Translations under genes and position numbers: made by a program
Shown here: piece by piece, positions 52,567 through 60,815 of the stretch
How the letters are laid out: each line of letters begins with the position of its first letter
How positions within the stretch are numbered: position 1 is the first letter of the stretch
NCBI RefSeq assembly: GCF_009725165.1
Contig: NZ_WNZW01000002.1
Location: 682,001 to 746,000 of the forward strand
Length of the DNA: 64,000 nt
Direction of reading: 5' to 3'
Origin: Paenibacillus woosongensis
Lineage (GTDB): Bacteria > Bacillota > Bacilli > Paenibacillales > Paenibacillaceae
The notes under the pieces: model-generated
What the model was told of the DNA's origin: nothing
Databases searched by the model: none
What the model saw: the letters and a program-made list of their open reading frames with translations, nothing else

Positions 52567-53400
52567 CTAAATATTCCTTCTATAATATAACGGCACATTG
52601 CCCGTAACCTCCTTGAACACCCGGCCGAAATGCGTTACACTTCCAAAACCTACCCTTCTGGCGACTAAGTGCACCTTCATAGAAGAGTGCTCCAGCAGCT
52701 TCTTGGCTTCCTTAATCCGCACGCTGTTCACGTACTCTACATATGTGAAACCCGTCGCTTTTTTAAAGTACCGGCTTAAATAATAGGGGCTGATATAGAA
52801 CTTATCCGCCAGCAAATGCAGCGATAAATCCTCTGTGTAATGTTCATTAATATAGCGGACGATCTCCGATATTCTTTCATGCATGGGACTTGGCGAGGCT
52901 AGCGCCTCCATGGCGTTCTGCTTGAAGTGCCTGCAGCAAATGATAAGCAGTTGCACGGCGAGCGTCCGCGCATATAATTCGAAGCCGCTCTCCTGTTCCT
53001 TCATTTCCTCTATAATAGCCCGGGACAGCGGCTCGATCGACAGTTGGCTGCGCAAGGAACCGTTCACGATCAAATAATCCCGTTCCAGCAAAGGCCGAAG
53101 CGCTTCCTTATGGGAACCATCCGGCGCAAAATACTGCTCGTGTATATTAATGATAAGCCGTTCATGCTTCGGCTGGGCCGCATTGATCGTACGATGCAGA
53201 ATATTCGGCGCAATAATGACCACATCGCCCTCGTTGACCGCTATCGTTCGGTCCTGAATAAAGATATTCCGCTGGCCGGACATCAAATAGTAGATTTCGT
53301 ACGTGCTGTGAAAATGGCTGACCGGCATATGGTGGCTTAACGCTTTCCGGTGGGACACCAGGAAATTCCCTGTGCGATTCTCAAAATAAAGATCTCCCAA
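52567..53400 (-). CDS. AraC-family transcriptional regulator with cupin sensor
   Basis: 277 residues. An N-terminal cupin-like arm (HHMPVSHFHSTYEIYYLMSGQRNIFIQDRTIAVNEGDVVIIAPNILHRTI) precedes a C-terminal AraC domain (YINEHYTEDLSLHLLADKFYISPYYLSRYFKKATGFTYVEYVNSVRIKEAKKLLEHSSMKVHLVARRVGFGSVTHFGRVFKEVTGNVPLYYRR). One-component regulator. It lies between the GH43 gene (same strand, downstream) and the divergent GH105 gene, so control of one or both is likely. Confidence 0.93.
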   Translation of the reverse strand: MGDLYFENRTGNFLVSHRKALSHHMPVSHFHSTYEIYYLMSGQRNIFIQDRTIAVNEGDVVIIAPNILHRTINAAQPKHERLIINIHEQYFAPDGSHKEALRPLLERDYLIVNGSLRSQLSIEPLSRAIIEEMKEQESGFELYARTLAVQLLIICCRHFKQNAMEALASPSPMHERISEIVRYINEHYTEDLSLHLLADKFYISPYYLSRYFKKATGFTYVEYVNSVRIKEAKKLLEHSSMKVHLVARRVGFGSVTHFGRVFKEVTGNVPLYYRRNI

Positions 53401-53555
53401 ACTGTTTCGCTCTCCTTCTCAAGCCGTTGTTGACGATATAGTTCTTAGTATTTCATTATATCGCAAGAAATAAGAAGAAAGAGAATAAATATGCAAAACA
53501 TGTACATTTTACGATGCTAGAATAGCAGTATAAACAAGAAGGAGGAAGGATATCA

Positions 53556-54653
53556 ATGCCATCATCCACATCCCTTAAGAACCCAATTCAATGGGCGCAA
53601 ACCGCCTGCGAAGCAATTATGGCCAAATTCGAGCCGGAGGATCTTCCGCCGGACCGGTTCCACTACCATCAGGGGGTCTTTCTGTCCGGCATGGAGAAAT
53701 GCTGGCAGCAGACCGGAGAGCAGAAGCTGTACGATTATATGAAACGGTGGGTGGACAGCCAAGTACTTGAGGACGGCAGCATCAAGAAGTTTAAGTCTGA
53801 CGAGCTTGACGACATTCAGCCCGGCGTGCTTCTCTTCACTCTCTATGAACAGACAGGAGACGAGCGATACAAAAAAGCGCTGCATACGCTAGTGCCTCTG
53901 CTGAAGTCATGGCAGACGAATCCGTCGGGCGGATTCTGGCACAAGGGGCATTATCCGAATCAAATGTGGCTGGACGGCTTGTATATGGCCGGCCCGATTG
54001 CTGTACAATTTGCCAAGACTTTCGGCGACAGCGAATATTTCTCCATGATGACCTTCCAGGCTCTCCTCATGGCGAAGCATACGAAGGATCCGGCCACCGG
54101 GCTGTTGTACCACGGCTGGGACGAGACTAAAGAGGCTAAATGGGCCGACCCCGTTACAGGTGTCGCGCCGGAATTCTGGGGCCGCGCTATTGGCTGGTAT
54201 CCCGTTGCTTTACTGGAAATGTTCGAATACTTGCCGGAGGATCACCCGGATAAAGCCAAGCTCGTGACCATTCTGCAGGATCTGCTTATCGCTCTGACGA
54301 ACTATCAGGATCCCGCCACTGGACTGTGGTATCAAGTCATCGACAAAGGAGACAGCCCGGATAATTGGCTGGAAAATTCCTGTTCAGCGCTATTTGTTCA
54401 TGCCATTGCCAAGGCGGTCCGGTTCGGCTATTTGGACCCCAAATACATGGACTATGCCTGGAAAGGCTATCAAGGCGTAATCGATACGCTAAAGTTCGAC
54501 GAGAACGGCAACGTCGTGATCGGCAACATTTGCATCGGCACCGGAATCGGCGATTACGCCCACTACATTGCCCGCCCAACCAGTGAAAACGATCTGCACG
54601 GCGCTGGCGCCTTCATTCTCATGTGCGTAGAGATGAATCTGGCGGAAACATAA
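53556..54653 (+). CDS. Unsaturated rhamnogalacturonyl hydrolase (GH105, YteR/YesR-like)
   Basis: A 365-residue cytosolic enzyme that releases 4-deoxy-L-threo-hex-4-enopyranuronate from the non-reducing end of rhamnogalacturonan fragments. The (alpha/alpha)6 barrel is visible in GVFLSGMEKCWQQTGEQKLYDYMKRWVDSQV, FWHKGHYPNQMWLDGLYMAGP (catalytic Asp in WLDGLYM), APEFWGRAIGWYPVALLEMF and ENSCSALFVHAIAKAVRFGYL. The wording is close to B. subtilis YteR. Start ATG behind AAGGAGG. Divergent from the AraC gene. With GH78 and two importers this indicates use of rhamnogalacturonan I. Confidence 0.94.
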   Translation: MPSSTSLKNPIQWAQTACEAIMAKFEPEDLPPDRFHYHQGVFLSGMEKCWQQTGEQKLYDYMKRWVDSQVLEDGSIKKFKSDELDDIQPGVLLFTLYEQTGDERYKKALHTLVPLLKSWQTNPSGGFWHKGHYPNQMWLDGLYMAGPIAVQFAKTFGDSEYFSMMTFQALLMAKHTKDPATGLLYHGWDETKEAKWADPVTGVAPEFWGRAIGWYPVALLEMFEYLPEDHPDKAKLVTILQDLLIALTNYQDPATGLWYQVIDKGDSPDNWLENSCSALFVHAIAKAVRFGYLDPKYMDYAWKGYQGVIDTLKFDENGNVVIGNICIGTGIGDYAHYIARPTSENDLHGAGAFILMCVEMNLAET

Positions 54654-54673
54654 TGCGGAAATCTGCAAATAAC

Positions 54674-54704
54674 AATAGAGAGCCGGCATCGCCGGCTCTC
54701 TATT
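54674..54704. terminator. Bidirectional terminator between GH105 and the AT-rich cluster
   Basis: ATAGAGAGCCGGC-ATC-GCCGGCTCTCTAT is a 13-bp perfect stem; T/A-rich flanks occur on both sides. It marks the boundary to the AT-rich gene cluster. Confidence 0.85.
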
Positions 54705-54707
54705 GTG

Positions 54708-55715
54708 CTAAAACCTTTTATATGTAAGAAGAAGTTTATTTAAAAAATTTACTTCCATTAAATATACTTTTTCAAGAGTATTCAGTATTTTTATTATATT
54801 TTTTTTGTCTTTTGTTAAGTTAAATTTGATATTTAAATTCATTGCGATCTGTAAATCTCTTAGAATTACATTGATACATTCTAATAATTCTGTATTTTTA
54901 ATACCCATTTTTTTAAAAGTAAATTCTGTACGATCTTTCATTAGTTTTTTATGTTCGATTAAAATATAAAAATTCTTTGTTAATAAATTGATTTTTTCGT
55001 CATATAAAGCTAATCTATAGTGCTTAATTAACACTTTATATATTGATATGCCAAAAAAAGTATTACAATTTGTGTAGTAATCTTTAGCATAATTTTTAAT
55101 GGTGTTCGCCGAATGCTTATACTCAGTAATTAAACAAACTAACAAATCTTTATTTAAATTACTTTCTACAAATTTAGGCTTCAACATAAATATTTTTTTT
55201 AGATAGTCATCGTTATTTATTTTGAAATATTCAGGTAATTTTTCATATGATTTCCTTAATTCAGAGTAGCCTACCAAGTTAAACGAAAATTTATTATTAA
55301 TATCATAACCCACTACATTAAAAGTCTTGTTCTCTTCATTATAACCATATATCATTATCCCATGCCCTAAATTATAATTTCTATAAGCCCTAGAAAATGG
55401 CAGGAAATACTCATCAACATGTAAAAAAATATAGTATTCTTTTTCAATATGCTCTACTAAAAATTTAATAATATCAACATCAATTTCTCTTCTAGTTAGT
55501 AAATAACTGTCATCTTTAAACTGTGAATAAGATAAAAAGTCATCTTCACAATAATCAAGCACTGCGACTTCATTTTTATATTCATCTACTTTAAACTGTA
55601 TGTATTTATCAAATATTAGGTGATCAATTTGATGATTAACCTCTAATATTGACATAATGTATGAATGTTGAGGTAGCGAATCTATTGTTGGATATACAAG
55701 AGGAAGAACCTTCAT
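54708..55715 (-). CDS. BtrH-like-fold protein A (Cys position replaced by Pro)
   Basis: 335 residues, AT-rich gene, last of the cluster. Same family as 29223-30248: PQHSYIMSIL at residues 15-24, HGIMIYGYNEENKTFNVVGYD at 118-138, and the helical ending ILIEHKKLMKDRTEFTFKKMG near residue 270. If the fold is BtrH/papain-like, Pro15 stands where the catalytic Cys would be, while His118 remains, so it may bind but not acylate. Start ATG with GGAGG. Function unknown; family assignment is by motif spacing seen by eye. Confidence 0.6.
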   Translation of the reverse strand: MKVLPLVYPTIDSLPQHSYIMSILEVNHQIDHLIFDKYIQFKVDEYKNEVAVLDYCEDDFLSYSQFKDDSYLLTRREIDVDIIKFLVEHIEKEYYIFLHVDEYFLPFSRAYRNYNLGHGIMIYGYNEENKTFNVVGYDINNKFSFNLVGYSELRKSYEKLPEYFKINNDDYLKKIFMLKPKFVESNLNKDLLVCLITEYKHSANTIKNYAKDYYTNCNTFFGISIYKVLIKHYRLALYDEKINLLTKNFYILIEHKKLMKDRTEFTFKKMGIKNTELLECINVILRDLQIAMNLNIKFNLTKDKKNIIKILNTLEKVYLMEVNFLNKLLLTYKRF

Positions 55716-55992
55716 ATAAAAACCTCCGTAAATCTAATTTAAGCCCCTACACCGATGTAATTTATAACCTCCTTTTCTTGTATAAATATCTATTTATCTG
55801 CTTTATTCAAAAATCTCTAAGTATCATCATCTTTTTCTTCGCTATAGTTCTCAAAGGATCTGTTGATTTCGTTGACTTGCTTTTTCATCCCCCCCCATTT
55901 CATATAAGAATTGTTCTTATCAATAGGGATATTTTTCTTTTAAAGCTAAAATAGCTTTCTTCACATGTGCGCCTTTAGGAATTGTTTCAATA
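55716..55992. other. Spacer between BtrH-like protein A and the APS kinase gene
   Basis: About 280 AT-rich bases. On the minus strand a G8 run precedes a 23-codon Lys/Asp/Glu-rich frame; there is no convincing gene. Spacing suggests a separate promoter for 54708-55715, but none was clear. Confidence 0.35.
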
Positions 55993-56601
55993 TCACCTTA
56001 TTAGAAGTCTTTTGGTTTTCAGATAATTTATAATTTTAGCTACAGAATCTTCAAGGTCCTGATGGTCAGTTTCAATAATAAGCTCGGGACAAATCGGCTC
56101 TTCATACGGGTCGGTTATGCCAGTAAAATTCTTAATTTCACCCTTTCTTGCCTTTTCATAAAAGCCCTTTGGATCCCTTCGCGCACATTCTTCCAGGGAG
56201 CACTTTACATATATCTCAATAAAGCTGTCCCCAGTAAATAATGCTCGAACCGCTTCCCTGTCTTCTCGATACGGCGAAATAAAAGCAGCTAATACAATTA
56301 ATCCTGAATCAACAAATAATTTTGCTACCTCTCCTATGCGACGTATATTCTCTTTTCGATCTTCAGGAGAGAACCCCAAATCTTTATTAAGACCTTGTCG
56401 AATATTATCTCCATCTAGAATATATGACCTAATATTAGAATGATACAGTGCTTCTTCGACAGCTACAGATAGTGTTGACTTGCCTGCTCCCGATAATCCA
56501 GTAAACCACAGTACACAACTTTTATGTTGATTTAAAAGATAACGATCTTCTCTAGTTATTAAAGCTTGATTCCAACCGATATTTTTCTGGCTCTGTAGCA
56601 C
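55993..56601 (-). CDS. cysC: Adenylylsulfate kinase (CysC-type)
   Basis: 202 residues. Phosphorylates adenosine-5'-phosphosulfate to PAPS, the donor used by sulfotransferases. P-loop GLSGAGKST at residues 35-43; DGDNIRQGLNKDLGFSPEDRKENIRRIGEVAKLF and LVLAAFISPYREDR-type wording (IVLAAFISPYREDREAVR); KCSLEECARRDPKGFYEKARKGEIKNFTGI. All are CysC hallmarks. GTG start after AGAGGTGA. No assimilation genes (sulfurylase, PAPS reductase) accompany it. A sulfotransferase gene is next, so it likely supplies PAPS for the product of this cluster. Confidence 0.93.
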   Translation of the reverse strand: MLQSQKNIGWNQALITREDRYLLNQHKSCVLWFTGLSGAGKSTLSVAVEEALYHSNIRSYILDGDNIRQGLNKDLGFSPEDRKENIRRIGEVAKLFVDSGLIVLAAFISPYREDREAVRALFTGDSFIEIYVKCSLEECARRDPKGFYEKARKGEIKNFTGITDPYEEPICPELIIETDHQDLEDSVAKIINYLKTKRLLIR

Positions 56602-56798
56602 TATTTTTCACCTCTATTGCTAGTACATTTCAATCTGCTATCCAACTATGAAACCTAATCTTGACATTAGCCCCGACTCAACTGTTAATATCATCTAGAA
56701 ATTACGAGAAGATGTAAAATACCTATATCGTCAGCACATTAAACAGAATTCACTTCTTATCTTCAGTTTATCAATGCCCTCTCAAGCCCTACACTCAA

Positions 56799-57611
56799 CT
56801 AATATTCATTCTGATAACCGTGTGGCAAAATGTAATTGTTTGAACATAGATCTCTTAGTTTTATGTGAGTATCTAATACAATAGGCAGGATCTGATCATA
56901 AATATCCCCAGTCCAAGATTCTGCATTATAACTCGGTATACTTTGAAGATATATGGAACCATCCTCTGTCCTATTGCCAATTGTTATTTTCTTTCCAGAG
57001 GCATTATTAACTGCAAGATAATTGTAGTTAAGTTCTAATTGATCCAATCCTTTTTGTATTAAATCATTCTTAAATCTTTCTAGTGTCACAACAGGATTAG
57101 AGCACAATTCATCATAACTTAAGATGACTCTATTTTTCTGCGGTATAAATTTTGCATTAGAATAAAATTTACTCCACAAATTAGCTCTTTCTATCCAATT
57201 AGCCCCTGCCCATTTATAACCGATGTGATACGATTTTTCCAAACTCTGGATTACACCCGAAAAATGTCGTATAACTAATATGATTATTGCATTGGGATAT
57301 TTATATAAAAGATCATTAATAATTAACATGTTCCACGGAGTTGAGTCACAGAAAAATTGTTTATTTTTTTTTAGTGTTATACTAGTAGCAAATACAGAAG
57401 AGAATTCCTGTAATTCCCTTATATATTTTTTTTTGTATGGAGAAGGAACCCCATAAAACTCTCTTGGGGCAATATAATAACTAAAGAAAAAGCCTGAAAA
57501 CTCCTCCATATTACAAACAGAATTAGTATTGCCAATAACATTCCCTATAAGAGTCGTCCCAGAGCGAGGAGAACCTACCACAAAAATTGGAACCACTTTT
57601 TTGTCATTCAA
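56799..57611 (-). CDS. PAPS-dependent sulfotransferase
   Basis: 270 residues of the Sulfotransfer family. The 5'-phosphosulfate loop is PIFVVGSPRSGTTLIGNVI (residues 8-26). The 3'-phosphate site lies near residue 105-122 (NAIIILVIRHFSGVIQSLEK). VILSYDELCSNPVVTLERFKNDL is the typical later region. The wording is like bacterial carbohydrate/lipid sulfotransferases. TTG start behind GAAGGAAAAA. It stands between the APS kinase gene and an acyl-carrier gene, which points to sulfation of the cluster's product. The acceptor is not known. Confidence 0.87.
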   Translation of the reverse strand: MNDKKVVPIFVVGSPRSGTTLIGNVIGNTNSVCNMEEFSGFFFSYYIAPREFYGVPSPYKKKYIRELQEFSSVFATSITLKKNKQFFCDSTPWNMLIINDLLYKYPNAIIILVIRHFSGVIQSLEKSYHIGYKWAGANWIERANLWSKFYSNAKFIPQKNRVILSYDELCSNPVVTLERFKNDLIQKGLDQLELNYNYLAVNNASGKKITIGNRTEDGSIYLQSIPSYNAESWTGDIYDQILPIVLDTHIKLRDLCSNNYILPHGYQNEY

Positions 57612-57808
57612 TATCTTTTTCCTTCTTTCTATTTAGCGAAATTAATATGCAACTAGAATAAAAGTGGACACCTCATAAGTGAAGCCAATAATATGATGAA
57701 AGAAGAGTTGTCCGAGATCAAATGTGCAACGGTCACACTGAAAAAATAAAATCAAGTCATAAGGTATACTGCTAACAACCAAATGAAGATTTACTACCGT
57801 TCGGGCAT
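57612..57808. other. Spacer, possible insertion-sequence scar
   Basis: About 200 bases between the sulfotransferase gene and the acyl-carrier gene. On the minus strand TGTCCACTTTTATTC recalls the ends of some IS3-type elements, and no matching second end or transposase frame is present. The TGTCCAC resemblance is weak evidence. Confidence 0.25.
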
Positions 57809-58045
57809 TTACTTCACCAGGTTTTTATCAATTAATGAAATGATTTTTTCAATTCTATCGAAATTTTCCATTAACAAATCATCATCAGCAATCGTTATGC
57901 CGATTTTTTCTTCGAGTTGAACGATAAATTGAATTGTCTTGATTGAATCTAATCCTTGGTCAACCAGATTTTCGTCAGGATTAAGAGAATTTTGACTTTC
58001 TAAAACTTTTTCTATCAATTCGAGCACAATCCGTCTCATATCCAA
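57809..58045 (-). CDS. Acyl carrier protein (second)
   Basis: 78 residues, acidic and four-helical. The phosphopantetheine site is DQGLDSIKTIQFIVQLEEKIGITIADDDL, with Ser34 in LDSI. The DSI motif and following helix are classic ACP. TTG start behind AAGGAGTG (ATG at the third codon is also possible). It lies 26 bases after a BtrH-like gene (58072-59001). It would carry a thioester-bound acyl or aminoacyl group, presumably loaded by the AMP-forming ligase of the cluster. Confidence 0.85.
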   Translation of the reverse strand: MDMRRIVLELIEKVLESQNSLNPDENLVDQGLDSIKTIQFIVQLEEKIGITIADDDLLMENFDRIEKIISLIDKNLVK

Positions 58046-58071
58046 TCTAGGTCACTCCTTTTGATAATAAT

Positions 58072-59001
58072 TTATTTTAAAGATTGTATTTTACAGTAAA
58101 CTTTCTCTTCCTGATTTATGATATCATTTAGTTTATTCATTATCCTGGTTAGAATCTCAGTCTTATTTTTGCTGTATCTCCCTTTTATTAACATCCCCCT
58201 TAGTATCCTCCATTCCCTTCCTAAATTAGAAATACTCTTAGCTGGGCTTAAAAGCGAAGTCCAGCCCGAATGATCAGCAAGGTAGTTCAATGAAATGGCG
58301 TACTTGATATGGCCCAATCCAACTGAAACAAATTTGTCAAGTATTTGATCTGCAGCTTCAATGTAATTATTACTTATAATCCCCTCAAATATCTGTCCTT
58401 CTTCAAGTTCAGTTTGCAATTTTTTCATCATTAGAGTATTGACATTTAATATTGATTCCGTTAGCAACTGCCTAGGATCTATCCGTAAATTAGGAACAGA
58501 ATTAAATTGAAAGGTATTACAAATATTACAACCATCAAAGAATTCATCGAAGGGAATCTCTTGCCATTGAATATCACTTGCAAAGTGAGTAATCTTATAT
58601 CCATAAAAAACTTTTTCCTCAACACTAAAACCAAATAATAGTAGGACATAGTCATCTGATTTTGTAGAATAGCTTTCTTTGCCTACAGTTAATGGTCGTC
58701 CAGCACTCAATTCTCCCCTAGCAAGTTCGAGAATTGTACCTTTTGACAGGTTCGAGTGATACGTTGTTTTTATACCGTGATATTTCTCCAGTAAATGGAA
58801 TTTATCATCATCAGGCAATTCAATTCGTTGGCTAATATCCCATACGTTGGGAAGACCAACCCCTTCATACGAAAATCTCCAAGATTTTAAGTACATGTAT
58901 TCATAATCCATTTTTCTCCAAGTGGCTATTGTCGCAACTGCATTTTCCATACAATCAAAAGCTTCATATATAAAGGGCTTAATGGTATTTAAGTTGGGCA
59001 A
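58072..59001 (-). CDS. BtrH-like-fold protein B (Cys kept, His replaced)
   Basis: 309 residues from TTG 59001, six bases after GAGGTG; GTG 59010 is an alternative. The N-terminus has FDCMENAVATIATWRKMDYEYMYLKSWRFSYEG, close to BtrH_N-type starts, with Cys17 at the nucleophile position. The later beta strand DYVLLLFGFSVEEKVFYGYKI aligns with HxxxxxYGYN... of its relatives, but Tyr stands at the His position. Helical C-terminus. It lies between the ligase and the second ACP genes. Possible role: acyl transfer from ACP, or a non-catalytic partner. Confidence in the family is moderate. Confidence 0.6.
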   Translation of the reverse strand: MPNLNTIKPFIYEAFDCMENAVATIATWRKMDYEYMYLKSWRFSYEGVGLPNVWDISQRIELPDDDKFHLLEKYHGIKTTYHSNLSKGTILELARGELSAGRPLTVGKESYSTKSDDYVLLLFGFSVEEKVFYGYKITHFASDIQWQEIPFDEFFDGCNICNTFQFNSVPNLRIDPRQLLTESILNVNTLMMKKLQTELEEGQIFEGIISNNYIEAADQILDKFVSVGLGHIKYAISLNYLADHSGWTSLLSPAKSISNLGREWRILRGMLIKGRYSKNKTEILTRIMNKLNDIINQEEKVYCKIQSLK

Positions 59002-59113
59002 TAAAAACACCTCATATAAAATAAATAAATTTAGAATACGGTACTCCTGCCGCTTTGCTGTATAAGTATCAAATGGTATAATGCATGTAATTTATAATGT
59101 AGGAGAATCATTT

Positions 59114-60454
59114 CTACCTTCTAACATTTTTAAATCTGTAGTTAAATAGTTCATCATTCGTGACTTCTACCTTAACGGGAATTTTATAAGGCTCTAATTT
59201 TTCTGCACAAAATCTCCTAATCCGATCTTTAACCGACATAGCGCTTTCTGAATTAATAACGTTTACTTTCGCTGTTACTACTTCCCCAAGAAGAGGATTG
59301 GGGGCACCTATAACTACGACATTTTTAATATTTGGGACTTGCATAATGATGTTTTCAATCTCGACGGGATAAACTTTTTCCCCGCCGACATTAATAATTT
59401 CAGATTTTCTGCCAAGTATTTTTACATATTCCCCCTTTACAAGCACTTGATCTTGCGTGTTAAACCATCCCTCTTCGTCAAAAGGATTGGGGGCGTTAAG
59501 ATAGCCCAGAATGGCAGATTCGGCTTTAATGTATAAGATTCCATCTACCACCTTAGTTTGATATCCCTCCCCCCCTATTTTTACCCATAGCGAATCGGAG
59601 CTTTCAGACCTTGTTCTCAGAATTCCTACCTCAGAGAGCCCATATGTTTGTTTAAATTTAACGTTGGGCAGAAGTTCGACAAGCCTTTTAAGTGTTGTCT
59701 CAGGCATCACTTCTGTCCCGTAGGTAATAATTTTCAATGAAGAAAGATCATAATGTCTGAAGCTTTCGGAAACAAGCAGTAAATTCAAAAAAGTAGGTGA
59801 GGTCGGCAAAATCTCTACTTTATGTTCCTGAATGATTTGGCACACATCCTCAGGTCGTCTGCTTTTGCAAGTTATTACAGTGCCACAAGAAGCTAATGTA
59901 TGAAGTATAGTGTTTATCCCACCTACATGATCCAAATGTAAAAACGCAAGAATTCGATTTGGGCCTTTTGTCGTTTTATATTTTTGTAATAGTTTAGTAA
60001 GGTCGTGTACACCTCCCTTCTGTTTACCAGTGGAACCTGAGGTAAACAAGACAAGCCCAGGCTTCCCCTCCTCAATAAGTTTTTCTAAAAGTATATTTGT
60101 GACAACATAATTGTGATTCTCTAACGTAAGAGATTCGTTTTTAACGATCAGTCTTTTAGAACAACCGGCAAGTTGCATGAGCTCTTCCTTCTGTCCCTCT
60201 GATGACTTACTGCTAAGCAGAACAATAATGTTACGGTTTGCTATTAATGCAAAAATAGCCGCGCAAATGATTGGTGAATAATCGCAATCTATCGCCACCG
60301 CTTCACCTGGCCGGAGATCCGCTTTCTTAAAATAGTCCAAACTGTATTCGTACATATTTAAAATTTCAGAGTAGTTATACACTCGATCTTCAAATATGAT
60401 CGCTTCTGTATCAGGCCGGTTGCGAAAATTATTAATCAACCAATTGATTATCAA
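59114..60454 (-). CDS. AMP-forming acyl/aminoacyl-ACP ligase (ANL superfamily)
   Basis: About 446 residues. Core motifs: FTSGSTGKQKGGVHDL (A3), YGLSEVGILRTRS (A5), GWFNTQDQV and ILGRKSEIINVGGEKVYPVEIENII (A7/A8), and near the C-terminus FKNVRR in the place of GK-LR, with the catalytic Lys kept. It activates a carboxylic acid as adenylate and passes it to a pantetheine thiol. The start is set at TTG 60454 behind GGGAGGAA; a frame from ATG 60493 overlaps the previous ACP gene. Flanked by ACP genes on both sides. It is short, single-domain and lacks condensation domains, so it is a stand-alone loader. Confidence 0.88.
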   Translation of the reverse strand: MIINWLINNFRNRPDTEAIIFEDRVYNYSEILNMYEYSLDYFKKADLRPGEAVAIDCDYSPIICAAIFALIANRNIIVLLSSKSSEGQKEELMQLAGCSKRLIVKNESLTLENHNYVVTNILLEKLIEEGKPGLVLFTSGSTGKQKGGVHDLTKLLQKYKTTKGPNRILAFLHLDHVGGINTILHTLASCGTVITCKSRRPEDVCQIIQEHKVEILPTSPTFLNLLLVSESFRHYDLSSLKIITYGTEVMPETTLKRLVELLPNVKFKQTYGLSEVGILRTRSESSDSLWVKIGGEGYQTKVVDGILYIKAESAILGYLNAPNPFDEEGWFNTQDQVLVKGEYVKILGRKSEIINVGGEKVYPVEIENIIMQVPNIKNVVVIGAPNPLLGEVVTAKVNVINSESAMSVKDRIRRFCAEKLEPYKIPVKVEVTNDELFNYRFKNVRR

Positions 60455-60486
60455 TACGTATTCCTCCCATTTGCAAATAATATCAC

Positions 60487-60798
60487 TTAACATTCAGTCT
60501 CTATTAAATAAAGTTTATAGATATAATCAGCCAACGTACTCACGGTCATAAATGGGCTGTTTGGGGCTGAAAAAACCTTTTCATCCAATAGAGTATGCGG
60601 AATACTTCCAAATTGATCGATAATTCGTTCCTCTACACATAAAATGAAACTAACAAATCCAATAGAATCCAATACGGTTCCTTTTCCCGACAAAGGGGTC
60701 CGTTCACTTTTTACCAGATAATATCCATCTTGTTGATAGTGGTTCGCCTCATCCATTGCGTCATATATTAAATTTAATGCAGTTTCGTAAAGAATCAT
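60487..60798 (-). CDS. Acyl carrier protein-like protein (first)
   Basis: 103 residues. The carrier motif is TVLDSIGFVSFILCVEERIIDQFG with Ser45 in LDSIGFV, and the four-helix ACP pattern extends around it. It has an N-terminal extension of about 20 residues compared with typical ACPs (YETALNLIYDAMDEANHY). Directly precedes the ligase gene, whose upstream-most possible start overlaps it. Start ATG behind AAGGTGG. Likely receives the acyl group from that ligase. Confidence 0.8.
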   Translation of the reverse strand: MILYETALNLIYDAMDEANHYQQDGYYLVKSERTPLSGKGTVLDSIGFVSFILCVEERIIDQFGSIPHTLLDEKVFSAPNSPFMTVSTLADYIYKLYLIETEC

Positions 60799-60815
60799 TG
60801 GCTTTACTCACCACC

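Noticed and set aside
55716-55992. A 23-codon Lys/Asp/Glu-rich frame after a G8 run as a RiPP precursor
   Set aside because: No leader/core pattern, no modifying enzyme nearby, and the G8 run is directly adjacent to the ATG, a poor ribosome-site distance.
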